Shown one piece after another: positions 25,943 to 34,963 of a stretch of DNA of 59,460 nucleotides (position 1 is its first letter; the number at the start of each line of letters is the position of its first letter). Under the pieces are notes generated by a model that saw nothing but the letters and a program-made list of their open reading frames with translations, made no database searches and was not told where the DNA came from. The position numbers and the translations under genes are program-made. Source of the DNA: Pseudorhodoferax soli (GTDB lineage Bacteria; Pseudomonadota; Gammaproteobacteria; Burkholderiales; Burkholderiaceae_C); the NCBI RefSeq assembly GCF_003337555.1, contig NZ_QPJK01000020.1, positions 1-59,460 of the forward strand, given 5' to 3'.

Positions 25943-26755
25943 ATGAGACGCATGAGCGTGGAAGAGATCGCTGAAGCGATCGCCCCGGGCACCAAGCTGG
26001 CCCTCCCGGCCCAGCACATGGGCGCGGCGATGAGCGTCACCCGCGAACTGCTGCGCATTCAGCGCGGCGGGCTCCACCTCGTGTGCACGCCAACCTGCGG
26101 GATGCAGGGAGACATCCTGGTCGGTGCGGGCCTGGTCGACACGGTCGAGACCAGTGCGCTTGGCCTCGGCGAGGCGGGCGGCGCACCGTGCTTCAACCGC
26201 GCGGTCCGCGCGGGAACCGTCAAGGTTCTGGACGCCACTTGTCCTGCGCTGCTCGCAAGCCTGCTCGCATCGCAGAAGGGCATGCCGTTCGTTCCCCTGC
26301 GCGGGCTGATCGGGACAGACGTGCTGCGGCACCGGCCCGAATGGAAAGTCGTCAACAACCCGTTCGGAGACAACGATCCCATCGTCCTCATCCCTGCGCT
26401 TCGCCCGGATGTCGCGCTGTTCCATGCGCGAACGGCCGACCGCTTCGGCAACGTCTGGATCGGACGCATGAAGGAGCTGTCGCTGATGGCCTACGCAAGC
26501 GCCAAGACCTTCGTGACTGTCGAAACCATCGTCGATGGCAACCTGCTCGAAAACGAAGATACGGCTGCGGGCGTTCTGCCCGCGATCTACGTGGAAGGCA
26601 TTGCCGAGTCGGCGGCCGGCGCGCATCCCCTGCCACTGCCAGGGCACAGCGCAGGATGTTCCGCCGATCAAATGGCCTACGCCAAGTCCGCACGCACCGC
26701 GGAGGGCTTTGCCGCATTCGCTGCCAGCTGGACCGATTGCGGAGTTCCCGCATGA
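25943..26755 (+). CDS. CoA-transferase family I, subunit A (1)
   Basis: 270 residues: IAPGTKLALPAQHMGAAMSVTRELLRI, LHLVCTPTCGMQGDILVGAG, VLIPALRPDVALFHARTADRFGNVWIG. The pattern is that of subunit A of heterodimeric acid:CoA-transferases (the GctA/IpdA branch). It moves CoA between carboxylic acids, or in IpdAB-like enzymes hydrates/cleaves a ring CoA ester. The stop overlaps the subunit B start (ATGA). Probably activates the pathway acid. Confidence 0.88.
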   Translation: MRRMSVEEIAEAIAPGTKLALPAQHMGAAMSVTRELLRIQRGGLHLVCTPTCGMQGDILVGAGLVDTVETSALGLGEAGGAPCFNRAVRAGTVKVLDATCPALLASLLASQKGMPFVPLRGLIGTDVLRHRPEWKVVNNPFGDNDPIVLIPALRPDVALFHARTADRFGNVWIGRMKELSLMAYASAKTFVTVETIVDGNLLENEDTAAGVLPAIYVEGIAESAAGAHPLPLPGHSAGCSADQMAYAKSARTAEGFAAFAASWTDCGVPA

Positions 26756-27504
26756 CGGTCGGCAATGAACTCCTGATCGTGGCGTTGGCGCGATTGCTGC
26801 GCGATGTGAAGTCCGTCGCCACGGGCGCCGCGTCGCCGATCCCGACCGCCGCAATGCTCTTGCGGGCCACCGAGACTGCGCGTCCGGTCCACATCTCTGC
26901 GCTCGGATCAAACCGCCACAACTTTTTCACCAACGGGACGACCGAACTGTTCGACTTGGCCGGACAGGGCCGGCTCGACGCCTTCTTTCTGGGTGGGGGC
27001 GAGATCGACGGGCATGGCAATGTCAATCTCGTCGGCGTAGGCAACTATCCCCAGGTTGATGTGCGGTGGCCTGGCAGCTTCGGCTCGGCCTACATGTTCT
27101 TCGTGGTGCCGCAGGTGATCCTGTTCCGGGAGGAGCACTCGCGGCGCGTGCTGGTGGAACAGGTCGAGTTCATCAGCGCGCCAGGCGCCAGCGCCGACAA
27201 CGTCTATCGGCGCGGCGGTCCTTCTGCGCTGCTGACGTCCAAGTGCCTGTTCTCGTTCGACAGGGCCGCACGCCGTTTTCGCCTCGATTCCATCCATCCG
27301 GGTGTCACGCTGGAGGAAGTGCTCGACTGCACCGGCTTTGCCTTCGACGCAGCACCTGTTCCTGTCGTCACGCCCATGCCCACCGAGGGTGAGTCCCGCG
27401 CGCTGCGCGCGAGCGTCCTTCCGGAACTGGGCGAGGCCTATCCGGAGTTCGCACGCAAGCTCGGGCACGAGATCGAGCAATCCAAGGAGGCCTGCGCAGC
27501 ATGA
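26752..27504 (+). CDS. CoA-transferase family I, subunit B (1)
   Basis: 250 residues from the ATG overlapping the subunit A stop. Motifs: ISALGSNRHNFFTNGTTELF, FFLGGGEIDGHGNVNLVGVG and CLFSFDRAARRFRLDSIHPG. The GGGEIDGHGN loop is the place where the family places its active-site acid. Its stop overlaps the start of the CaiB gene by 4 bases, so the three genes are translationally coupled. Confidence 0.88.
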   Translation: MTVGNELLIVALARLLRDVKSVATGAASPIPTAAMLLRATETARPVHISALGSNRHNFFTNGTTELFDLAGQGRLDAFFLGGGEIDGHGNVNLVGVGNYPQVDVRWPGSFGSAYMFFVVPQVILFREEHSRRVLVEQVEFISAPGASADNVYRRGGPSALLTSKCLFSFDRAARRFRLDSIHPGVTLEEVLDCTGFAFDAAPVPVVTPMPTEGESRALRASVLPELGEAYPEFARKLGHEIEQSKEACAA

Positions 27505-28709
27505 GCCAAGGCAACTATCCGCTGCGAGGTGTTCGCATCCTCGACATGGCCACAGTCCTGGCGGCACCGTTTGCCGCCACGCTTTGCGGTGACATGGGCG
27601 CTGAAGTCGTCAAGCTTGAACTGCCTGTCGGCGGAGACCCGTTGCGCACGTTGGCGCCGGTGCACGACGGCAACGCGCTGTTCTGGAAGACTGCCAACCG
27701 TGGCAAGAAGGGCATCTCCCTGGATGTCCGCAAGCCAGAGGGACGCGATCTGTTCCTGTCGCTGATCAAAGACTTCGATGTCCTGGTCGAGAACTTCCGC
27801 ACCGGCACACTCGACCAGTGGGGTTTGGGGCTCGATGTGCTGCACACCCACAATCCGCGGCTCATCGTGCTGCGGCTCACGGGATTCGGGCAGACCGGTC
27901 CCTATGCACGCCGCCCAGGCTTCGCACGGATCTTTGAAGCCATGAGTGGTTTCGCGCACCTCACCGGTGAAGCGGGCGGCCCGCCCCAGCACATGAACTA
28001 TCCACTGGGTGACGTAATCGCCGGACTGTTCGGTGCGTTCTCCATCACCACGGCCCTGGCCGAGCGCAACGGGCTTGCGCGCGAAGCGCAACGCGGCGTG
28101 GAGATCGACCTCGCTGCCACCGAGGCCATGATGCGCTTGCTCGACCCTCTGGCCGCAGAGTTCAAGTTCAGCGGCGAAGCGCGTGAGCGCACGGGCTCGC
28201 GCGCGACCTACACGGCGCCTTCCAACGTGTACCGATCGCGCGACGGCATCTGGATAACGCTGGTCGGCACGTCCGACCCGATCTTCGCCCGCGTGTGCAG
28301 CGCAATGGGCCGGCCCGAATTGACAACGGATCCACGCTTCAACTCGAACGCGCAGCGCATGCAGAACCTCAAAGAGCTCGACGCCATGATCGAGTCGTGG
28401 TTCCTGGAGCGCGACTTCGACGACCTCGCACGTCAACTCGAGGAGCAAGCCGTTCCTTTCAGCAGGGTGTACTCCGCCGCCGACGTGGCCGACGACCCCC
28501 ACGTCCTGGCGCGCAAGGCGCTGATGGAATTGGTCGATCCGGTGCTGGGCGCCATTCCTGTGCCCGCCCCTGTTCCACGCTTTCCTGGCCGCCATTTCGA
28601 GGTACCGCAGGTTGGACCGGACACGGGGCAGCACAACAATGAGGTCTATGGCCGCCTCGGCATCTCGGACGAGCGGTTGCGGGCCCTCAGAGAGCTGCGC
28701 GTCATCTGA
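27501..28709 (+). CDS. CaiB/BaiF family III CoA-transferase (1)
   Basis: 402 residues, normal for family III. The N-terminus is LRGVRILDMATVLAAPFAAT, then LGLDVLHTHNPRLIVLRLTGFGQTGPYA; the catalytic Asp is probably in MNYPLGDVIAGLFG. It transfers CoA from succinyl- or acetyl-CoA, or from a pathway CoA ester, to an acid through an aspartyl-CoA anhydride. Having two different CoA-transferases in one operon suggests two acids are activated in turn. In Variovorax thiodipropionate degraders a CaiB-type enzyme activates 3-sulfinopropionate. Confidence 0.9.
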   Translation: MSQGNYPLRGVRILDMATVLAAPFAATLCGDMGAEVVKLELPVGGDPLRTLAPVHDGNALFWKTANRGKKGISLDVRKPEGRDLFLSLIKDFDVLVENFRTGTLDQWGLGLDVLHTHNPRLIVLRLTGFGQTGPYARRPGFARIFEAMSGFAHLTGEAGGPPQHMNYPLGDVIAGLFGAFSITTALAERNGLAREAQRGVEIDLAATEAMMRLLDPLAAEFKFSGEARERTGSRATYTAPSNVYRSRDGIWITLVGTSDPIFARVCSAMGRPELTTDPRFNSNAQRMQNLKELDAMIESWFLERDFDDLARQLEEQAVPFSRVYSAADVADDPHVLARKALMELVDPVLGAIPVPAPVPRFPGRHFEVPQVGPDTGQHNNEVYGRLGISDERLRALRELRVI

Positions 28710-28756
28710 TGCCAGCCCGGCCAGTGCTGCGCGTCGACGCGCGCACGAGCCCGAGC

Positions 28757-28773
28757 TGGAACGATCAGTTCCA
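28757..28773. promoter_or_regulatory. IclR-type operator, site 4 (iclR2 promoter)
   Basis: TGGAAC-GATCA-GTTCCA between the CaiB stop and the second IclR gene, consistent with autoregulation. Confidence 0.65.
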
Positions 28774-28858
28774 AAATTGCCCCCTTAGAATTCTTCGGCG
28801 TATGCACAGAGGGCATCAGCCCCCTCGCTACGCAACTTGCAAGATTTCGGGAACAGGC

Positions 28859-29665
28859 ATGAACGACAGCGCAGCATCGTCCCCTTTTGACCTCATGAAT
28901 GCCTCGCCACGCAAGCAAGATGCGGTTTCTGGCTCCGCGGAACGCAGTCTCAAGCTGCTCTCGCTTCTGGCGGAAGAGGGGCGGGCCATGAGCTTCATGG
29001 AGATCACCTCTCAGCTGGCACTGGCCAAAGGCACTGTGCACCGGCTTTGCAGCAATCTTGCCGCAGCGGGCTACCTGGTGCGCGATGTCGACGAGCGCCT
29101 GTTCCTCCTGGGCCCGGCGATGCGGCGCGTGGCGTTCAACGCGCTCAACCATGCCACGTTGCGTGGCATGCGGCATGCAGTGTTGAAGGACCTCGTTTCG
29201 AAGATCGAAGAGACCTGCAACTTCACAACGCTCGACGGCCATGAGGTGCTGTACCTGGATCGGGTGGAAGCCCGCTGGCCACTGCGTCTGACCATCGATG
29301 TGGGCTCCCACGTGCCTTTGCACTGCACGTCGAGCGGCAAGCTGCTCCTGGCCCATCTGCCCAAGAGGCAACGGGACACCATGATCAAACGCCTGTCTCT
29401 GACGGCCATGACCGCCACCACGATCACGACGATCGATGGGCTGCGGTCCGAGTGCGATGCCATCGTCGAGAGAGGGTACGCGCGCGACGAAGAGGAATTT
29501 GTGGAAGGACTGATTTCCATCGCGGTTCCGGTTCGGGATCCGCAGGGCGACGTGCGTGCCACCGTCTCCGTGCATGCCCCCAAGGTCCGGCTCACGCTGG
29601 ACCGAGCCGAATCCCGCATTCCTCTTCTCAAAACTGCCGCGGAATCGCTGGGACGCTTGATCTAG
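28859..29665 (+). CDS. IclR-family regulator (2)
   Basis: 268 residues from the ATG at 28859 (MNDSAASSPFDLMNASPRKQ). HTH: ERSLKLLSLLAEEGRAMSFMEITSQLALAKGTVHRLCSNLAAAGY. Effector domain: ETCNFTTLDGHEVLYLDRVE, DVGSHVPLHCTSSGKLLLAHL, VEGLISIAVPV. Much of the C-terminal domain is identical to IclR 1. A palindrome of the shared type lies 86 bases upstream. The two paralogues probably recognise the same operator and may respond to different acids. Confidence 0.92.
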   Translation: MNDSAASSPFDLMNASPRKQDAVSGSAERSLKLLSLLAEEGRAMSFMEITSQLALAKGTVHRLCSNLAAAGYLVRDVDERLFLLGPAMRRVAFNALNHATLRGMRHAVLKDLVSKIEETCNFTTLDGHEVLYLDRVEARWPLRLTIDVGSHVPLHCTSSGKLLLAHLPKRQRDTMIKRLSLTAMTATTITTIDGLRSECDAIVERGYARDEEEFVEGLISIAVPVRDPQGDVRATVSVHAPKVRLTLDRAESRIPLLKTAAESLGRLI

Positions 29666-29728
29666 TCCCGCTCCGCACCAACACTCAAGACACGATGGCC
29701 CTCGAACGGGCTGCATAGGACCTCCAAA

Positions 29729-30127
29729 ATGATCTCCAAGTCAGACCAGGTGCGCGACATGCTTTCTAAAGAGCCTGGCTGGCGGCTGGAAGGCGAGGAC
29801 CCCGACTACCGTTTCGTGCTGGCCAACGAGCGCACTTTCCTGGCCTGGATCCGCACCGCGCTCGCGGTATTGGCCGCAGGGGTTCTGCTCGACCAGTTCT
29901 CGAGCAAGCTGCAGCCGCACCTGCTCGTGGTGCTGTTGGCCATCACACTGTGTGTGCTGGCCGGCACACTATGCGCTGTCGCTTACCGCCGCTGGCAGGT
30001 CAACGAAGTGGCCATGCGGCACCGGCTCCCCCTGCCATCCTCTCCCGCGCTGGCTTTGCTGGCGGCCGCCTTGGCCGCATCCGGACTGGGCCTTTCCGCA
30101 TTGATCCTGATCGGCGTGCGCTGGTGA
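29729..30127 (+). CDS. DUF202 membrane protein (YidH-like)
   Basis: 132 residues. The DUF202 signature DPDYRFVLANERTFLAWIRTALAVLAAG is at 23-50, followed by two more membrane helices (LLVVLLAITLCVLAGTLCAVA, ALALLAAALAASGLGLSALILIGV). Inner membrane, function unknown. Overlaps the next gene by 4 bases (GTGA). Confidence 0.9.
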   Translation: MISKSDQVRDMLSKEPGWRLEGEDPDYRFVLANERTFLAWIRTALAVLAAGVLLDQFSSKLQPHLLVVLLAITLCVLAGTLCAVAYRRWQVNEVAMRHRLPLPSSPALALLAAALAASGLGLSALILIGVRW

Positions 30128-30447
30128 ACCCCTACGTGGGGGATCCAGGCCTGCAGCCGGAACGGACCAGTATGTCCTGGACCCGAACGGCAGCCGGCCT
30201 GCTGCTTCACTCCATCATTCATCTGCGCCTTGCATTCCTGCACGCATCGATCTTGCTGACAGCGCTGGGTCTCGCTTTGCTTATGTTCGCGTGCCTGGCC
30301 TTTCATGTCGGTCGTTCGCGGCGCACCGTTTTTCAGAACGGGCTGGCTCCAAGCGCCTCCCCTCCGTTGGCGATGCAGATGATGACGGCTGCAGGATTGA
30401 CGGTGTGTCTGGCTGCGCTGGTGGCCATCGGTCTCTCACGGTTCTGA
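30124..30447 (+). CDS. DUF202 membrane protein (second, YidG-like)
   Basis: 107 residues from GTG 30124. It keeps the short signature DPGLQPERTSMSWTRTAAGLLL and has three membrane helices. In enteric bacteria YidG and YidH form the same kind of adjacent pair. Translationally coupled to the first DUF202 gene. Function unknown. Confidence 0.88.
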   Translation: MNPYVGDPGLQPERTSMSWTRTAAGLLLHSIIHLRLAFLHASILLTALGLALLMFACLAFHVGRSRRTVFQNGLAPSASPPLAMQMMTAAGLTVCLAALVAIGLSRF

Positions 30448-30562
30448 GTCCCGCGGGAGGCCCCGGTCGCATCACTGGCGTGCGCCGTAGCCGGCCGGAT
30501 ATAGGGTTGGCGATCGGCGATGCCATGGAATGGGATGCGGGGTCCGCGCCTCTTTAGCATCG

Positions 30563-31096
30563 ATGTTCCAAACCGCCGAATCCCGCTACAACCTCTGGGT
30601 GCGTGAGCACTACAGGTTCCTCATGCGCAGTGCATGGGCGCTGACCGGTTCCCGGGCTGCAGCCGAAGACATCGTGCAGGATTGCTTTGCAGCGGCCTGG
30701 CGCCACCGGGATCAGCTGCGCCAGGCCGAGTCGGCCCGCGCCTGGCTCTTCCAGATCATGCGCAGGAATGCACGGCGGCACTTCTCGCCCGGAAACCTTT
30801 CCATCGACGACGAAGCCGTGGCCGAGCAGCCAGCACCCGACTGCGGAATGGATGACCGGTTGGACGTCGTGAAGGTGCTGACGCGCATCTCACCGATCCA
30901 TGGCGAGGTGCTGGCCCTCTACTACTTCGATGACATGTCGACCAGCTTGATGGCCGACGCCCTCGAAGTCGCGCCGGGAACCGTCCTTTCCAGGCTGGCG
31001 CGGGCGCGTGAGGCTCTGCGCGAAGCCATGCTCGCGCCGCGAGCACGCCCTCGCGACGCCCTCGCGACATCCGTGACCCCGCTCAGGAGAGCGTGA
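30563..31096 (+). CDS. ECF-type RNA polymerase sigma factor
   Basis: 177 residues from the ATG at 30563 (MFQTAESRYNLWVREHYRFL). Sigma region 2 (LMRSAWALTGSRAAAEDIVQDCFAAAWRHRDQL) and region 4 (VLTRISPIHGEVLALYYFDDMSTSLMADALEVAPGTVLSRLARARE) are clear. The following small ORF starts 2 bases after its stop and may be its partner. The stimulus is unknown. Confidence 0.9.
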   Translation: MFQTAESRYNLWVREHYRFLMRSAWALTGSRAAAEDIVQDCFAAAWRHRDQLRQAESARAWLFQIMRRNARRHFSPGNLSIDDEAVAEQPAPDCGMDDRLDVVKVLTRISPIHGEVLALYYFDDMSTSLMADALEVAPGTVLSRLARAREALREAMLAPRARPRDALATSVTPLRRA

Positions 31097-31097
31097 C

Positions 31098-31406
31098 ATG
31101 AAGCCGGAGAATTCGCCCCCTCATCTAGAAGACGCCGCCTTCGACCTGCGGGCTCGCGCGGAAATGGCATTGGCCTATGAACCGGGTGAACCGCCGGATC
31201 GTCTGTTCAAGTCGCCTGCGCCCCTGCTGAATCGCACCGCTGTGCGCAAGTTCTTCACGGCCACGCTCTTGCTTGCCCGTGCTGCGCGCGCTGGTGGAAA
31301 GCGGGTCTCAAGGCGTCGGAGCACGTCCGAGGAGCTGCGGCAGATCGTGGGCCAGGAGATTCCGATGTGGCGTGCGACGCAGGAAACGGGCATCAAGGCC
31401 GAATGA
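31098..31406 (+). CDS. Small hypothetical protein behind the ECF sigma gene
   Basis: 102 residues, charged, with no membrane segment or zinc motif, so not a standard anti-sigma factor. One helix (TAVRKFFTATLLLARAARAGGKRV) is amphipathic. It starts 2 bases after the sigma stop, so coexpression is likely. I do not recognise the family. Confidence 0.6.
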   Translation: MKPENSPPHLEDAAFDLRARAEMALAYEPGEPPDRLFKSPAPLLNRTAVRKFFTATLLLARAARAGGKRVSRRRSTSEELRQIVGQEIPMWRATQETGIKAE

Positions 31407-31482
31407 ACGGAGTCACGCCATCGACCCTGGGCGACCACTTTGAATCAGGTAAAGAGTGTGGGGAAGCGTCATACTCTTGAAG

Positions 31483-32070
31483 TCAACGGTCCCCCATTAC
31501 TATGGCCAGAACCTCCTCCTTTGGGTACCCTGCCACGGTCTCAACCGCTCCCTCTTTGTTTCGAGAAACCAGCGCAGGGGTCCCGCGGAGGCCGAGGTCC
31601 AGCATGAGCTTGCGATTCGATTCGAGGGTGGCCTGAATCGCAGGGGAAAGCGCTGCGGACGGAAAGATGCCGCCATTGGCATAGTTTCTTTCGTTCTGCT
31701 CCAGAGCTGCCACTGGATCCGGCGCCGACAAGATCGTTGCGGCCTTGCGAGCGCTGTCTCCACGGATGATGCCCACCAGAAGGTAGCGCACTTGGACCTT
31801 TCCACTGTCTACCCATGGACGACTCGCCTTCCAGAACCGATGGCACCAGATGCAGTTCGGGTCGATGATGGCGTAAACGACGTGCCTAGCAGAAGCCGCC
31901 CCATCCACCACCGATGTGCGTTCGGACAGTTTTTTCCAGGCTTCGGCAGGCGCAGCAGCAGCCGCACCGACCGCCCACGGCGCCACGGTGGTGCCCATAA
32001 ACGCAGCGATGCCCCCCAGCACGCGACGGCGACTTGAGGTGATCTCAGATTCAGGAAGGTTCGATTTCAT
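31483..32070 (-). CDS. DsbG/DsbC-like thioredoxin-fold protein
   Basis: 195 residues with a Tat-like signal (SRRRVLGGIAAFMG). The active site is CIWC in YAIIDPNCIWCHRFWKASRPW, and the cis-Pro loop is GLRGTPALVSRN. The length is shorter than DsbG (~250) because most of the N-terminal dimerisation domain is absent, so it may act as a monomer. It probably reduces or isomerises disulfides in the periplasm. Convergent with the sigma-factor unit. Confidence 0.85.
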   Translation of the reverse strand: MKSNLPESEITSSRRRVLGGIAAFMGTTVAPWAVGAAAAAPAEAWKKLSERTSVVDGAASARHVVYAIIDPNCIWCHRFWKASRPWVDSGKVQVRYLLVGIIRGDSARKAATILSAPDPVAALEQNERNYANGGIFPSAALSPAIQATLESNRKLMLDLGLRGTPALVSRNKEGAVETVAGYPKEEVLAIVMGDR

Positions 32071-32585
32071 AAGGTTCAGAAAACGTTAAACCGCATGGAC
32101 CGGGCATCAACAAGTGAGTTCCCGATCCTTACAAATAGTGTCCCATTTATCAGGACTCTAGACGATCGCTCCAACGTCGACCATGCTGCTGAACGGCTTC
32201 ACCTCTCTCAGGCCGGCTGTAATTCTGCGGCGTCCAACCCATGGATCTCCGCCACCGCTTTCCGCTTTGCGAGGTCGCGCTGCTCGGCTGCGGTGGCAAT
32301 GAGCGAAAAGCTCGAGCGTAGGTAGCTTTCGGTACGATCGTGCTGGGCGATCCGTGTCTCGCCGACAAAGACACCGCATCTAGCGAGAGTCAGGTCCACG
32401 CACTTGCCGGCGGCAAACCCCCTTCGAATCAGGCGGACCGTAGCTGAAGGTCTTGCCCGCGGTCAGGATTTCTCAGGCATCCTAGTTGCGTTGCGCAAGT
32501 TTCGCCCGCTGCGCTGCAGTCCGGCTCGAGGAGTCGGCATCCGTGAGCATCTGGCCGTCCCACCTTGACGCGAATGGTAGTTCAG
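32071..32585. other. Degenerate region, no intact gene
   Basis: Short frames only. A reverse frame at 32208-32399 (VDLTLARCGVFVGETRIAQH onward) looks coding-like but has no recognisable family or start context. It is probably a remnant. Confidence 0.4.
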
Positions 32586-32700
32586 GCTTGACTTGGCGCC
32601 CAGCGATGTGGCAGCAGTTCGTCGAGCTGTGAGTTGCGCAGCGTCGGCAGACGTTGCAGAACAAACACGCAGGTAGGCCCACGGATCATGCCCGTTCATC
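32586..32700 (-). pseudogene. IS66 TnpC C-terminal fragment
   Basis: In two frames the reverse strand reads NGHDPWAYLR and then LQRLPTLRNSQLDELLPHRW, the normal C-terminus of an IS66 transposase with one frameshift between. The remaining element is missing. Confidence 0.75.
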
Positions 32701-32973
32701 CGTGCCGACTATGCCGAGCGCCGAACAATGCCGAGCCGTATGGAAACAAGGCCCTCATTGTTCTGGAACTCCAGAGGCTCGAGCGGGACACATACCCGAT
32801 CCCCTCGGCATTGTTTGACTGCTCACAGCGCTTCGAGAAAGGCGAGCACTCGGTCGGGCGGGCGGAAGCGGATTCGCTTGCAATGCTGCTAGGGTTCGAG
32901 CTTGGCCAAGGCCGCTTCTTTAAGCGTAAGCGTGGTCCCAAGACCCATCTGACCCCGCCCGTTCGGTGCAACC
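32701..32973. other. No recognisable gene
   Basis: Sequence between the IS66 fragment and the second IS66 element. Only short overlapping frames without identifiable motifs. Confidence 0.4.
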
Positions 32974-33494
32974 TTAGATGTCCAGCACGCGGCGCAGCAG
33001 CGCATAGCCAACGCGCCAGGTGTTGCCATCGCCGGCATCGATCGTCGCCGTGCGCTCGTTGATCCGCACGACGGTGCCGACCACCGTCTGTAGGTACTTG
33101 TCCTCGAAGGCTACCTTGTCGCCGCGCCGGAAGTCCTCGCGGGTGGGCTTTGGCGCACTCGGCTCGGGCTGTGCCGCTGCACCTTGCTCCGCTCGGCCGG
33201 CTTGGGCTGACGGCGGCTCGATGGCGGTGTAGGGCAGCTTCCATTCGCGCCGCTCGCGCAGATCCTGCAGCACGACCTGCGTGTCCTTCATGGCCAGCAC
33301 CTTGCCCTGCGCAGGCTGCTGTCGCGCCAGTCCAGGAAGCGCACCGTCTGGCCCAGGTGCAGGTTCACCCGCACGGCAATGATGCGGCGCGGGTCGGCCA
33401 GCAACCGTTCGATGACGGTGCTCAGCTCGAACAGCTGCAAGCTGCTGGCGCTGTTCAGCAGTTCCATCAGACGCGGATCGACGCCGCGGCTCAT
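32974..33494 (-). pseudogene. IS66-associated passenger gene, frameshifted
   Basis: Starts MSRGVDPRLMELLNSASSLQ at 33494, overlapping the tnpC stop (ATGA). It continues VIERLLADPRRIIAVRVNLH and LGQTVRFLDWR. The frame then shifts near 33300 and resumes as MKDTQVVLQDLRERREWKLP, ending WRVGYALLRRVLDI. Proteins of this kind are known as a companion ORF behind tnpC in some IS66 elements; the function is unknown. Confidence 0.65.
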
Positions 33495-34600
33495 GCGGCG
33501 CGTCGCTGTTCGTCGCCGACCGCCTCGCGCGTGCCGATGTTCCACGGCAGTAGCTCCTCGATCCGGCAGATCGGGTGATCGGCAATGCGCCCCAGAACCT
33601 CGCGCAGGTAGGCCTCGGGATCGAGCCCGTTGAGCTTGGCCGTCTGCACCAGGCTGTAGATCGCAGCGGCCCGCTCGCCGCCAGCATCCGAGCCCATGAA
33701 CAAGTAGTTGCCACGGCCCAGCGCTATACCGCGCAGGGCACATTCGGCTGCGTTGTTGTCCATCTCGATGCGCCCGTCATCGCGGTAGCGCGTCAGCGCC
33801 TGCCAGCGAGTGAGGGTGTAGCCGATGGCGCGCGCCAGATCGGACTTGGCCGACACGCGCCCCACCAGGCCGCTCAGCCAGGCGTGCAGCTCCTTGACAC
33901 CAGCGGCGCGAGCAGCCGCTCGCTGTGATCGACCCAGCGGGCTATGGTGGAGCGGTCGAGCTGCACGCCACTGCGCGCGTAGATGCCGCTTTGCCGGTAC
34001 AGCGGCAAGTGATCGCAATACTTGGACACCAGCACGTGGGCCAGCGGGCCTGCTGCGGCCAGGCCGCGTGCGATGGGGCGGCTGGCGGCGTCGGCCTGGA
34101 AGATGGACTGGAAGCGCACGCAGGCCAGCTTGGGCCGCACATGGCGGATCACCTTGAAGTGCGCCGGTACGTACTCCAACTGCTCGGAGACGTCCTGGCC
34201 GATCTGGCGCAGCCGCCCGCCACAGGCGGTGCAGCCGCAGGGCTGGCCTGCCGCGTCATGGTGTGCGGCGCTCGTCTCGGGGCGGTGCACTTGCGCCTCG
34301 CGCGGCAAGTGCGCCGACAGGCTGCGGTCGATGGTGGATGCGTTGGCGGCCTCGGTCTTGGCGCCAGTGGGCTTGCAGGTCGCAACGGGCAGCGCCTGCT
34401 CTTTCGATCAGGCTGGCGTGCAACTGTTCGCTGGAGTTGCCGAACTGCGCGCGCACGCGGCGCAGCAGTTGCAGCTTGAGCTTGTCCACCATCAGGCGCA
34501 GCAAGCCTTCGACGGTGTGGCGCTCGGCGGGCGGTGGTGTCGACACAGGCCCCAACTGTGCCGCAGGGTCGCGCCCTAGGCAATCGGGGATGCAACTGAT
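33491..34600 (-). pseudogene. tnpC: IS66 TnpC transposase, frameshifted and internally deleted
   Basis: N-terminal part LMVDKLKLQLLRRVRAQFG, a frameshift near 34380, then CTACGGRLRQIGQDVSEQLE and LDRSTIARWVDHSERLLAPLV. It then jumps to KELHAWLSGLVGRVSAKSDL and ends at EELLPWNIG. About 140 residues with the first two catalytic Asp residues are missing between LLAPLV and LHAWL. Inactive. Confidence 0.85.
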
Positions 34601-34615
34601 GGCACGCAGGTGTGG

Positions 34616-34963
34616 CTATGCCGCCAACTCGGGGCGCTGCGTGCGCACCGGCATGCGCCAGTCGATGCCCTCCAGCAGCATGGACAACTGTGCCGGCGTG
34701 AGGGCCACGCTGCTGCTGCTGGCCTGCGGCCAGATGAAGCGCCCTCGTTCCAGCCGCTTGCTCAGCAGCAGAAGGCCCTGGCCATCGAACCACAGCAGCT
34801 TGACGATGTCGCCACGGCGGCCGCGGAGGACGAAGACGTGGCCCTTGAACGGGCTCTGTGCCAGGGCCGTCTGCACCAGCGCGGCCAGGCCGTCGAAGCC
34901 TTTGCGCATGTCGGTGTGACCGGCCACCCGCCAGACCTGCGTGTTCGCCGGCGGGCCGATCAC
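34616..34963 (-). CDS. tnpB: IS66 TnpB (second element)
   Basis: 115 residues from GTG 34963, overlapping the tnpA stop. IS66 Orf2-like signature: VWRVAGHTDMRKGFDGLAALV, GHVFVLRGRRGDIVKLLWFD, LERGRFIWP. Intact, but its partner TnpC is not. Confidence 0.9.
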   Translation of the reverse strand: MIGPPANTQVWRVAGHTDMRKGFDGLAALVQTALAQSPFKGHVFVLRGRRGDIVKLLWFDGQGLLLLSKRLERGRFIWPQASSSSVALTPAQLSMLLEGIDWRMPVRTQRPELAA

